Assembly (NCBI GenBank): GCA_937129505.1
Contig: CAKZNJ010000040.1
Coordinates: 1 to 10,676, forward strand
Reading direction: 5' to 3'
Length of the DNA stretch: 10,676 bases
Source of the DNA: an uncultured Anaerolineae bacterium
GTDB lineage: Bacteria; Chloroflexota; Anaerolineae; Anaerolineales; UBA4823
Both the position numbers and the translations under genes were made by a program. The notes under the pieces are model-generated. The model was not told the DNA's origin. It made no database searches and saw nothing but the letters and a program-made list of their open reading frames with translations. Positions 1-6,416 of this stretch are shown piece by piece; positions within the stretch are counted from its first letter, which is position 1; every line of letters starts with the position of its first letter.

Positions 1-314
1 GCGTAGGAAAGGTCGAGCAGTTCCCTCATCTCTTCGCTTTCGAGGATTACGACGATTAACTCGCCGAGTGTTGTCGCTTGGCGCGCCCCTGCTAGGTCCT
101 TCGGCCTGAACTGGAATTTTGGTCCGCCTTGATCGAGATTAGCCAAAACAACTTTGGTTTTGGGCAGGTCAAAGCCTCCTTCGGTAGTAATGTTGCCAAA
201 CATGAAATAGAACATGCCGGTGACCAGCAGCGGCACGCCGAACATAAAGATTAAAGCAAAGGCACTGCGCCAAGATAAAATCAGGTCCTTCAAAGCAATA
301 TCCCAGGCTTTCAT
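1..314 (-). CDS. ABC-2 type exporter permease, N-terminal part (cut by window edge)
   Basis: This is the membrane subunit of an ABC exporter, of which only about the first 104 residues are present. Translation from the ATG at 314-312 gives an N-terminus MKAWDIALKDLILSWRS, then a hydrophobic segment (about residues 19-42, rich in F, L, V, M and G), and then an extracytoplasmic-looking stretch beginning ITTEGGFDLPKTKVVLANLD. This arrangement (short cytoplasmic N-terminus, first membrane helix, large external loop) is usual for the ABC2_membrane_3/YhgE-type permease family. The start codon lies 7 bases after the stop of the ATPase gene, so the two are surely one operon and form one transporter. 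The ribosome binding site is weak, so translational coupling to the ATPase gene is likely. The substrate cannot be read from sequence. The C-terminal membrane helices lie outside the window. Confidence 0.85.
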   Translation of the reverse strand, partial: MKAWDIALKDLILSWRSAFALIFMFGVPLLVTGMFYFMFGNITTEGGFDLPKTKVVLANLDQGGPKFQFRPKDLAGARQATTLGELIVVILESEEMRELLDLSY

Positions 315-321
315 CAGACAC

Positions 322-1266
322 TCAATCGCGTAAAGCTCGTCCGGTTAGGTGCAGGAAAACCGACTCTAGATTGGGCTCTTGGATATTGACGGATTGGACA
401 TGCAAGGAAAGGCGCGCGGCCACCTCAAAAAGGCGCGCCAGGACAGCATGGCTGTCATCCACCAAAAGCGTGAGCGTTTTCTCACTGAGATCAATATGCG
501 AAACACCCTCCACCAAGCGCCAGGCTGAAAAAGCACCCGCCGCATCTCCAACCACGCTTAACTCTATGCGGGTTTTGCTGCCGACAAGTTTAACCAATTC
601 ATCATGGCTGCCACAAGCGATCATCCTGCCGTGGTCTAAGATGCCGATCCGGTCAGAAAGCTCTTGGGCCTCCTCCATGTAATGAGTCGTATAGAGAACC
701 GTCATGCCCTCATTCTTAAGGGCAATCACACTATCCAGAATGTTGCGTCGCGATTGGGGGTCAATGCCAACGGTAGGCTCATCCATATAAATCACTTGGG
801 GTTTATGCAGCAGAGCAACACCATTTTTATGCCGTCGCTTCATCCCCCCCGAGAAGGTACTCACCCGCCGTTTCGCCCGTTCCTGTAAGCCAATGATCTC
901 TAAAACTTCCCCTACTCGGCTTTTCAAAGCAGTGCCCCTTAAGCCATACATCTTGCCCCAGAAGATCAAATTCTCATGAGCGGTTAAGTCTTCATATAAA
1001 GCGATTTCCTGCGGCACCACCCCCAATAACTTTTTTACCTCCATTAAGTTTTGGCGAATGGAGAACCCCAGTATCCAGGCATCCCCTTCGTCGGGGCGTA
1101 ACAACCCACTCAAAATAGAAATGGTCGTGGTTTTTCCTGCTCCGTTTGGACCTAATAAACTAAAGATTTCACCCTGCCTGACGGTGAAACCAACACCGTC
1201 AACAGCTACGACATCCCCAAAGGACTTGCGCAGATTCAAAACTTCTATTGCACTATCGCTCATCAT
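322..1266 (-). CDS. ABC exporter ATP-binding protein (DrrA/CcmA-like)
   Basis: This is the cytoplasmic ATPase subunit that powers the permease encoded just downstream. Over 314 residues it shows Walker A GPNGAGKT (39-46), a Q-loop glutamine at Q86 (VPQE), the ABC signature FSGGM (138-142), Walker B with catalytic glutamate YMDEP (160-164), a D-loop GIDP (167-170) and a switch histidine in TTHYMEEA (H195). The C-terminal ~80 residues match the extra domain found in DrrA-type drug or lipid exporter ATPases. Start: two consecutive ATG codons (1266 and 1263); no strong Shine-Dalgarno is visible before either. One oddity is that the residues just after the signature read KRRHKNGVALLHKP, where this family normally has a hydrophobic-polar-hydrophobic triplet such as KRRLNLGVALLH (see findings). 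ATPase identity is certain; substrate (drug, lipid or polysaccharide) is unknown. Confidence 0.95.
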   Translation of the reverse strand: MMSDSAIEVLNLRKSFGDVVAVDGVGFTVRQGEIFSLLGPNGAGKTTTISILSGLLRPDEGDAWILGFSIRQNLMEVKKLLGVVPQEIALYEDLTAHENLIFWGKMYGLRGTALKSRVGEVLEIIGLQERAKRRVSTFSGGMKRRHKNGVALLHKPQVIYMDEPTVGIDPQSRRNILDSVIALKNEGMTVLYTTHYMEEAQELSDRIGILDHGRMIACGSHDELVKLVGSKTRIELSVVGDAAGAFSAWRLVEGVSHIDLSEKTLTLLVDDSHAVLARLFEVAARLSLHVQSVNIQEPNLESVFLHLTGRALRD

Positions 1267-1392
1267 GTTTCATTGCGAACGCCCCAAGAAGGATTTTCTC
1301 TGACAACAAAATGGAGCAACCCTTCACCGACAACCGCTTGCCTGACAATTTCTCATTCATCGGCCACCATTTACACGTCCTACAAAGACCTC

Positions 1393-1415
1393 CTCAATCT
1401 GACAGAGAGATTGGG
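1393..1415. repeat. Short inverted repeat in the ABC operon leader
   Basis: Perfect 6-base arms CAATCT (1395-1400) and AGATTG (1408-1413) flank a 7-base centre. A T-G wobble and a C-G pair extend the arms outward. It lies just downstream of the putative -10 of the ABC operon, so it could be an operator or a leader hairpin. On the minus strand it is followed at once by a GAGGAGG stretch that is not attached to any reading frame of useful length. Confidence 0.35.
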
Positions 1416-1440
1416 AACACCTTTTTTAGTTTTGGGTCTT

Positions 1441-1446
1441 ATTATA
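1441..1446 (-). promoter_or_regulatory. Candidate -10 element for the ABC exporter operon
   Basis: On the minus strand the sequence reads TTTGTATAATAAG, with a perfect TATAAT. No convincing -35 hexamer is found at 16-18 bases; the best is a GTTACA-like sequence about 20 bases upstream. If used, transcription would start near 1434 and leave a leader of roughly 170 bases before the ATPase start. That long leader contains the inverted repeat at 1393-1415. The remainder of the 1267-1645 gap holds no convincing gene. Confidence 0.4.
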
Positions 1447-1547
1447 CAAACAAACGCGTTTTCAGGTGTAACTTCTAAGGAAAGGGCCTTAGCTGGGTAA
1501 ACTCGAATGGCTTTGCCTAAGATTAACCAAGAAGCCTTTCATCAACC

Positions 1548-1565
1548 AGCAAAGTTTAGTTTGCT
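1548..1565. repeat. Operator-like palindrome upstream of the ConA-like gene
   Basis: Perfect arms AGCAAA (1548-1553) and TTTGCT (1560-1565) are separated by 6 bases. A second, smaller inverted repeat follows at 1581-1594 (TCAAT, 4 bases, ATTGA). Both lie 50-100 bases upstream of the start codon at 1646, a usual position for a regulator site. No regulator gene is present in the window, so this is only a candidate. Confidence 0.3.
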
Positions 1566-1619
1566 TCCCTAGCGACAAACTCAATTGATATTGATGATCC
1601 AAGAGGTTAGGGTTTGGGT

Positions 1620-1637
1620 TACAATTTGTCTAAGGAG
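1620..1637 (+). promoter_or_regulatory. Possible -10 (TACAAT) and Shine-Dalgarno before the ConA-like gene
   Basis: TACAAT stands at 1620-1625 and a strong AAGGAG Shine-Dalgarno at 1632-1637, 8 bases before the ATG at 1646. The Shine-Dalgarno fixes the start of the gene. The -10 call is weak: no -35 hexamer stands at 17 bases, and a transcript starting just after it would have a very short leader, so the real promoter may lie further upstream (a TTGATG stands at 1591-1596). Confidence 0.4.
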
Positions 1638-1645
1638 AGACTAAA

Positions 1646-2551
1646 ATGTACAAAGACCCAGCCCACCTTCCTTTGCTCGATAGGATAATCCTCGGACTTG
1701 CTCGCCTATACTACCGCAAAGACCGCGCCGATCCGACGTTAATCCGACAACTGGCAAACCGCCATGAGAACCCATCTGGTTTATTCGATGATTTTCTTGA
1801 AGGGGATACGATTCTCCCCTTTCGGCAGGGGTTTAAAAACGGCTCAACCTTATGGGACATTGCTTTGATCAATGGCTCCAGCCGTGTCTACCCCCCACCA
1901 CACGGCGAAGCCGGCGACATTCTCGTTCAAGACAGCCTGCTAAAGCTTCGCGTGCGAAATGACCCAAAATTCGGCGAGAAAAGTTCGAAATGGCGCAAGG
2001 GCTTTCCAGCAGCAGAAAGATACAATAATGCCTACGTCGTTGGACTGGGAGGATTTATGCCCACCCCCACCCAAGCGATTCGGATCGAATGTCGGATGAA
2101 AATCAGTCGAGGCTTCCACGGTTCAACTGGCATTTGGGTGCAACAACAAAACACCTTCGACCCCCACACCGGAATCATGGATAACCCTTTTCGCTCTTTT
2201 GGGTTTTCTTACCTCGGAGAGTCCTCCGACCACTACTTGCGAGGCTTGGCAATCGAAACCGTGCTGGGACTATCCGTCCAGAACAAGCAGATCATCCCCC
2301 ACGTTGACGTGACCGAATGGCATACCTATGGAATGCGTTGGTCATGGAACGATTCAAAAACGCAGCGGATTGTCTTCTTTCTTGATGGACGAGAGGTAGG
2401 AATGTTTATCATGCATCCTTTCGGTCCGGGTGAAATACAGCTCTGGGCGGACAACTACCAAATCGGCCGCGGCTTAAAAATCGGCTATCTCAACGTTCCA
2501 GAGGTCGATGAAACCTGCTACGATTGGGTACGAATTACACCCCTGTCCTAG
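1646..2551 (+). CDS. Concanavalin A-like/GH16-like protein of unknown activity
   Basis: A 301-residue protein with no signal peptide or membrane segment, so probably cytoplasmic. The C-terminal half has the look of the glycoside hydrolase family 16/ConA-like beta-sandwich: VTEWHTYGMRWSW (about 235-247), then FFLDGREVGMF (about 257-267), then IQLWADNYQ (about 277-285). The motif order W-H-Y-W, DG, W-x-D-N is typical of that fold. The GH16 catalytic signature ExDxxE, expected after the FHGSTGIWVQQQ segment (about 165-176), is absent; the region instead reads NTFDPHTGIMDNPF. It may therefore be a non-catalytic sugar-binding relative or use other residues. The first ~40 residues (MYKDPAHLPLLDRIILGLAR) are helical and not part of the sandwich. 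Start is set by AAGGAG 8 bases upstream. It stands alone on the plus strand and its stop overlaps a hairpin shared with the convergent protease gene. Fold assignment is fairly likely; function is not known. Confidence 0.7.
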   Translation: MYKDPAHLPLLDRIILGLARLYYRKDRADPTLIRQLANRHENPSGLFDDFLEGDTILPFRQGFKNGSTLWDIALINGSSRVYPPPHGEAGDILVQDSLLKLRVRNDPKFGEKSSKWRKGFPAAERYNNAYVVGLGGFMPTPTQAIRIECRMKISRGFHGSTGIWVQQQNTFDPHTGIMDNPFRSFGFSYLGESSDHYLRGLAIETVLGLSVQNKQIIPHVDVTEWHTYGMRWSWNDSKTQRIVFFLDGREVGMFIMHPFGPGEIQLWADNYQIGRGLKIGYLNVPEVDETCYDWVRITPLS

Positions 2552-2566
2552 GGATGTCTCCTTAGG
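2547..2566. terminator. Hairpin between convergent genes, overlapping both stop codons
   Basis: Arms CCTAGGGA (2547-2554) and TCCTTAGG (2559-2566) pair over 8 positions with one G-U wobble in the plus-strand transcript and a 4-base loop TGTC. On the minus strand the wobble becomes an A-C mismatch. The stem covers the stop codon of the ConA-like gene (2549-2551) and that of the protease (2562-2564). No U-rich tract follows on either side, so it is not a classical intrinsic terminator, though its position between convergent genes suggests a terminating or transcript-protecting role. Confidence 0.4.
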
Positions 2567-3986
2567 GGGAACTTTGCAAGGTTATATCGTCTAGAAGCCA
2601 CCCGTTATTCGTAGTGGCCGTGGTCTGGACGAAAAATTCTAACTGTGCCGACTGACCCGCATAGCTCTGGAGGTTCACGGTCTGCTTCTGCCACTGCAAA
2701 GTGTTATTCGACGCACAGAGGAGATAATTCTTGACCAATTGTCCATTCATCTTGACCCCTGCCACATCTAGGCCGCAAGGATCAATTGAGTCGATGTAGT
2801 GCCAAAAGGTCAAGTAGGGTGTCGCAGCATTGATGGTGATCGTTTGATACAGGCGGGAAAGTTCGTTGTTATCCCCTCCTAACCAAGCTGCCCAATTTCC
2901 ATTATGTGGAGGGATTGCCTCAGGCAATTGACTGCGATTGACGATCAAATCCCAGCCGTTCGAAGAATATTCTGTCCAAGCAACATCCCCTTGCTCAAAA
3001 TCGCCGTTGGGAATCTCGCCAGTAGAAGCGGCAGTTTGTCGAATGACCAAGGGTAAATAGGTAAGATGAGGGGGATTTAAGTGTAAATTTATCCAAAGGG
3101 TGTAATTGGCTAACCGTGTGTACACCCCGTACTTGTTTGGCTCTGCGCAACCTTCTCCCCAACTGACAATACCGGCTTGCAACCAACCGCCATTGCCGTC
3201 AGGCACAATCAAGGGTCCGCCACTGTCGCCCTGACAAGAGTCTTTTCCTCCTCCAGCGTAACCCGCACAGATCATATTGGCTGTGATTGCTCCTTGGTAG
3301 GCAAGATTGCAGGTCGATTGGTCAACGATGGGCACTTGCACTTCCATAAGTTCATTAGGATATTGAATCGGGGTAAGGGGCGGCGGATTGGTCCGCCCCC
3401 AACCGGTAACCGTCGCCATCACCCCCGGGGCAAAGCTTGCCGCATCGGCCGCTGTAGCGAAGGGGATGGATTGTACTTTCTCATTCATTGTCAGAGGAAC
3501 AGATAAGCGTAACAGAGCTATATCATTATCCCAGTTATTCTCTTCGTAGGCGGGATGGACAATAATCTGAGCGACTTTTCGCCGTTGTCCCTGCGACCCA
3601 ACTGTCGGTGCGCTGCTCAGCAGGTTGACTCCGGCAACCACATCGATCTGATTAGGGTTTACAACTTCTCCATAATCCTGAACACAATGAGCAGCTGTCA
3701 ATACCCATGCCGGGCTGATAAGCGAACCACCACAAAATTGACCATCATAAGGATTACTCTGATCGGCATCAATAATAGCCGCTTGCCAAGGGTATTCGCC
3801 ATCATCAGCAGGGTTACCGCCGATGATTTGAGGCTGAAGGTCGAAAGGAGGAGGGAAAGGTGTAGCAGTGGAGCGGGAGATTCTCCGATTATCTATTACA
3901 TCGGTTTGGGATCGACCAGATAAAGGCGGTTTGAATAACCCGAAAAAAAGAACGATCAGACTCAACAAAAGGGCAAATTTTTTCAT
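2562..3986 (-). CDS. Secreted trypsin-like serine protease (S1) with C-terminal beta-sandwich domain
   Basis: A 474-residue exported endopeptidase. The ATG at 3986 is chosen because it is preceded by GAGG at 3996-3993 (6-base spacing) and begins a clean signal peptide MKKFALLLSLIVLFFG; an in-frame TTG at 4043 would add 19 residues before it and is unlikely. A propeptide (about 27-53) leads to the mature N-terminus IIGG (54-57). The catalytic triad is H100 (TAAHC), D155 (NDIALL) and S255 (GDSGGP). D249, six residues before the serine, with the glycines of SWGEG and YGVYT, predicts cleavage after Lys or Arg. Cysteine pairs 85/101, 226/240 and 251/280 fit conserved disulfides. After the protease domain (ends about 302) come a linker with YLPLVIR (310-316) and a roughly 150-residue beta-sandwich (GEIPNGDFEQG to LDDITL), probably for binding substrate or cell surface. 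Zymogen cleavage would be after Gln53, not Arg/Lys. It lies 95 bases downstream of the M20 gene and may share its transcript. Confidence 0.93.
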   Translation of the reverse strand: MKKFALLLSLIVLFFGLFKPPLSGRSQTDVIDNRRISRSTATPFPPPFDLQPQIIGGNPADDGEYPWQAAIIDADQSNPYDGQFCGGSLISPAWVLTAAHCVQDYGEVVNPNQIDVVAGVNLLSSAPTVGSQGQRRKVAQIIVHPAYEENNWDNDIALLRLSVPLTMNEKVQSIPFATAADAASFAPGVMATVTGWGRTNPPPLTPIQYPNELMEVQVPIVDQSTCNLAYQGAITANMICAGYAGGGKDSCQGDSGGPLIVPDGNGGWLQAGIVSWGEGCAEPNKYGVYTRLANYTLWINLHLNPPHLTYLPLVIRQTAASTGEIPNGDFEQGDVAWTEYSSNGWDLIVNRSQLPEAIPPHNGNWAAWLGGDNNELSRLYQTITINAATPYLTFWHYIDSIDPCGLDVAGVKMNGQLVKNYLLCASNNTLQWQKQTVNLQSYAGQSAQLEFFVQTTATTNNGWLLDDITLQSSP

Positions 3987-4081
3987 AGATAACCTCGTTG
4001 TAAATTTGACCGTGAACAACCCTAAACTTTTAACGCTTGACAATTTCTTGATGGCTGATTTTACCCCCTAATTGGGTCATT

Positions 4082-5200
4082 TTATTCCGCTTGTTTGTCC
4101 AATTTATCAATCAGGTTGATCAACTGCAACATGCCGTGGCGCAGGGGGGGAGTGTAGATCACCTCATGGACCGTATGGGCTTTCTCGCCATAAGTCAACC
4201 CAATGCCCACAGCCGGATAGCCATGGCTCAGCGGGATGTTAGCATCCGTTGAACCCATATTCAAAACGGCTTTGATTCCCACCTGTTCCAGACTCTCGAT
4301 TGAGAATTGCACCAAGGGATGCGTTGGGGGGATCTCACCAGCAGGACGGTAACCGATCAGTTCAGCATGGACGCGCACGCCATCGCGATTGCTCTCCTTG
4401 ACGAGGTGGAGAACCTGTTGAGTTAGCTGGGCAAGACACGCCGGGCTTTCTGAACGCAAGTCAATTTCAGCTACTGCCTGAGGGGCAATGGTATTGACCG
4501 AAATACCCCCTGAGATAACCCCCACATTGAGGGTGGTGCGAGCCGTGGAAGGCAATTGAATGGAATCAAGGGCAGTAATCAGCTTGGCTAAATGATGAAT
4601 AGCAGAAGGGTTGCCGAAATTTACCCACGAGTGTCCGCCAGCGGTCTCGACTTGTAGGCGATAACGGCGCGCCCCCAGCGCGCGATGATATATGTGTCCT
4701 AACGCCATACCCTCTAAGACAATATATGCCCTCACTTGTCCGCCAAATCGATCGACCACAGAACGCATCCCGCGCAAATTGCCCAGTCCCTCCTCACAAA
4801 CCGTGCCAACCAGCCAGAGGTCTCCCTCATAAGAGAGGGGAATTTCATCGAATGCCCAGAGCACTCCAAACAGAGCAGCTACCCCCAAAGCGTTGTCGCC
4901 AATCCCCGGACCATAGATGCAATCATCTTTCCATACCGCCATTTTATGTAAATCTCGCGGAAAAACGGTATCTAGATGAGCACAAATCACTACTGGCTTT
5001 CCCTTTTTTCCTCCTCTTCTTCGCGCGAGGACATTGCCGGTTGAGTCGGTAAAGAGGTCATTGACAACCTCTTGCTTAAACCGCTCCGAGACAAAACGGA
5101 CACGCTCCGCCTCTTGAAATGTAGGTGCCGGGATGTGTTGGATTTGCAGGGCGAGGTTTAGGATGCGTTCTAATAAAGGCGGGGAGGGTTTCCAGTTCAT
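4082..5200 (-). CDS. M20-family zinc metallopeptidase
   Basis: A 372-residue cytoplasmic di-zinc hydrolase of the M20 family, which includes tripeptidase T, ArgE/DapE and carboxypeptidase G2; it likely cleaves small peptides or N-acyl amino acids. The full metal and catalytic set is visible: H75 and D77 in CAHLDTVFP, bridging D102 in GPGIGDNALG, general base E136 and ligand E137 in VCEEGLG, E163 in VLEGMALG, and H345 in HTVHE. The insert that forms the dimerisation domain spans roughly residues 180-290 and contains the typical AGGHSW motif (187-192). There is no signal peptide. The start codon overlaps the kinase stop by ATGA and no Shine-Dalgarno is present, so translation is probably coupled. 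Length is normal for the family. The exact substrate cannot be told, since the family is catalytically diverse. Confidence 0.92.
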   Translation of the reverse strand: MNWKPSPPLLERILNLALQIQHIPAPTFQEAERVRFVSERFKQEVVNDLFTDSTGNVLARRRGGKKGKPVVICAHLDTVFPRDLHKMAVWKDDCIYGPGIGDNALGVAALFGVLWAFDEIPLSYEGDLWLVGTVCEEGLGNLRGMRSVVDRFGGQVRAYIVLEGMALGHIYHRALGARRYRLQVETAGGHSWVNFGNPSAIHHLAKLITALDSIQLPSTARTTLNVGVISGGISVNTIAPQAVAEIDLRSESPACLAQLTQQVLHLVKESNRDGVRVHAELIGYRPAGEIPPTHPLVQFSIESLEQVGIKAVLNMGSTDANIPLSHGYPAVGIGLTYGEKAHTVHEVIYTPPLRHGMLQLINLIDKLDKQAE

Positions 5201-6213
5201 AATTTTCGCACAGCCTGGCGTAATGACTCAAGGCGAGCAGATGGCAAGCGCGGCTCGCTGTCTAAGGCATAAAAAGGGCCAATGCCTTCCGAAGCAATCG
5301 AGGCAGCAATATTGCCATAGAGCGCTGCTTCCAGCGGATCGAAGGTCTGACAAAAACCGGCTAAGAATCCCCCACAGAAAACATCTGCACACCCATGCAA
5401 GCTTACTGTGCGAGCCGGATAAGGCGGAATGAACCAACGGCTGCGACTGCGCGCATCATATACGAATTGGCTTTGTTCAGCTTTGCGGACGATGATGATC
5501 TCGACGAATTCGCCCAAAGCTTCGATCATTTCCCAAAGGTCTTGGGTGCGTTCTCTAAACAAGCTTCGTAGCTCATTTTCGTTGGGCAAAAAAGCTGTCA
5601 ATCCCCGCAGAAGTTGGGGTATGTCCGACCAAAAGGTAGGCAACATATAGCCGGGGGAGGGAGACAAGGTCAGCGTGGTGATCAACCCTTGCCGTAGCAA
5701 GGAAGGGAAGAGATTATGGGTTAGGTAGTCCAGCGGGGCAAGATGGGCTGCGCGAGCGTCCAAATACAGCTGGGGCAGGTCAGTTGAGCGCAAGGTAAGG
5801 GGTTGACTCTGGGTGCGGCTGTCCGGAAAGGTTGATGGAGGTTGATACCCCAGCAGTGCTTTCGGAATGGGTAACCGATGGCGAGCGTAATGCAAGATGG
5901 CATCTTCACGGGAGAAGGTTTCCAAATCATGATAAGCATAAAAAGCACGCCCATCGAGGAGACGCTTTTCAACTCGCACCCCTTGCACATCGATGCCTTT
6001 TTGTTGTATTTCCAGTAGCCATTCTGGGGGATAATCCTCACCTACCCTTGCGAGAAGGGCGGGCTGTTGATCCTTCAGCCAAAGGCACCAGCCCACTGCT
6101 GAATAGAGCGCATTGCCGCCCATTTGATCTTCAAACGCTCTCCCATCTGGCAACAGGATGAAATCTCTTTGCAGGAGACCGACAAAGATTGCGCGCGGTG
6201 GAGAGGAGCTCAT
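5197..6213 (-). CDS. PfkB/ribokinase-family kinase, atypical active site
   Basis: A 338-residue cytoplasmic kinase of the PfkB (ribokinase) family, which phosphorylates sugars or nucleosides with ATP. The N-terminal substrate motif MGGNALYSAVG (31-41) and the NxxE magnesium motif in LPNENELRSLF (209-219; N211, E214) are clear. The C-terminal signature, normally DTTGAGDxFxGGF, reads SLHGCADVFCGGFLAGF (271-287): the general-base aspartate D277 and the following GGF are kept, while the anion-hole sequence is GCA, not GAG, and the threonines are lost. The usual vTxGxxG stretch before it is also degraded (IIVRKAEQSQF, 239-249). The 20-residue region 120-140 is a loop insertion rich in S, T, P and Q. 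The gene starts at an ATG without a clear Shine-Dalgarno, about 65 bases below a good promoter, and runs into the M20 gene by a 4-base overlap. Substrate unknown; a diverged but probably active kinase is my best reading. Confidence 0.85.
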   Translation of the reverse strand: MSSSPPRAIFVGLLQRDFILLPDGRAFEDQMGGNALYSAVGWCLWLKDQQPALLARVGEDYPPEWLLEIQQKGIDVQGVRVEKRLLDGRAFYAYHDLETFSREDAILHYARHRLPIPKALLGYQPPSTFPDSRTQSQPLTLRSTDLPQLYLDARAAHLAPLDYLTHNLFPSLLRQGLITTLTLSPSPGYMLPTFWSDIPQLLRGLTAFLPNENELRSLFRERTQDLWEMIEALGEFVEIIIVRKAEQSQFVYDARSRSRWFIPPYPARTVSLHGCADVFCGGFLAGFCQTFDPLEAALYGNIAASIASEGIGPFYALDSEPRLPSARLESLRQAVRKL

Positions 6214-6283
6214 CGTTCTGAGGAGTAAAAGGCGAATTTTGGTGACAAAGCTGGTTTTGCCCTTGGACCTTTCCGTTTATTAA

Positions 6284-6313
6284 ATTATAGCAAACGAACT
6301 GAGGGAGGGACAA
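6284..6313 (-). promoter_or_regulatory. Promoter for the kinase-M20 operon
   Basis: On the minus strand a perfect TATAAT (6289-6284) is preceded by TGC, making an extended -10. A TTGTCC -35 hexamer stands at 6313-6308 with an 18-base spacer. The start point would be near 6277, giving a leader of about 64 bases. The promoter is back to back with the one that serves the PAP2 gene; the two -35 elements are 38 bases apart, so a regulator binding between them could affect both. Confidence 0.7.
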
Positions 6314-6351
6314 TTCGCAGGGAAAATCAAAGTCAAAATGCTGATTTCTCT

Positions 6352-6380
6352 TTGGTAGTTGCCCTCTTTTCGTTTACAAT
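6352..6380 (+). promoter_or_regulatory. Promoter for the PAP2 phosphatase gene
   Basis: TTGGTA (6352-6357) and TACAAT (6375-6380) are separated by exactly 17 bases, a good housekeeping sigma-70 type arrangement. The start would be near 6387. A GGAGGG Shine-Dalgarno follows at 6403-6408, 8 bases before the ATG at 6417. Confidence 0.7.
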
Positions 6381-6416
6381 AACGGCAAGAGTTTCGTATT
6401 TTGGAGGGCTGGGAAG

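Noticed and set aside
1393..1428. Hairpin followed by TTTTTT on the plus strand, like an intrinsic terminator
   Set aside because: The T-run lies 7 bases after the stem and no plus-strand gene ends upstream, so it has nothing to terminate; kept only as an inverted repeat.
1248..1500. Overlapping plus-strand open frames of 75-76 residues between the ABC operon and the ConA-like gene
   Set aside because: No Shine-Dalgarno, low-complexity composition unlike a folded protein, partial overlap with the 5' end of the ABC ATPase gene, and two frames equally open; no support for a gene.
1381..1658. Direct repeat TACAAAGACC at 1381-1390 and 1649-1658
   Set aside because: Ten bases only, one copy inside a coding sequence; likely chance.
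3987..4043. A longer N-terminus for the protease starting at TTG 4043
   Set aside because: It would place 19 residues before a typical signal peptide, and the ATG at 3986 has its own GAGG at the right spacing.
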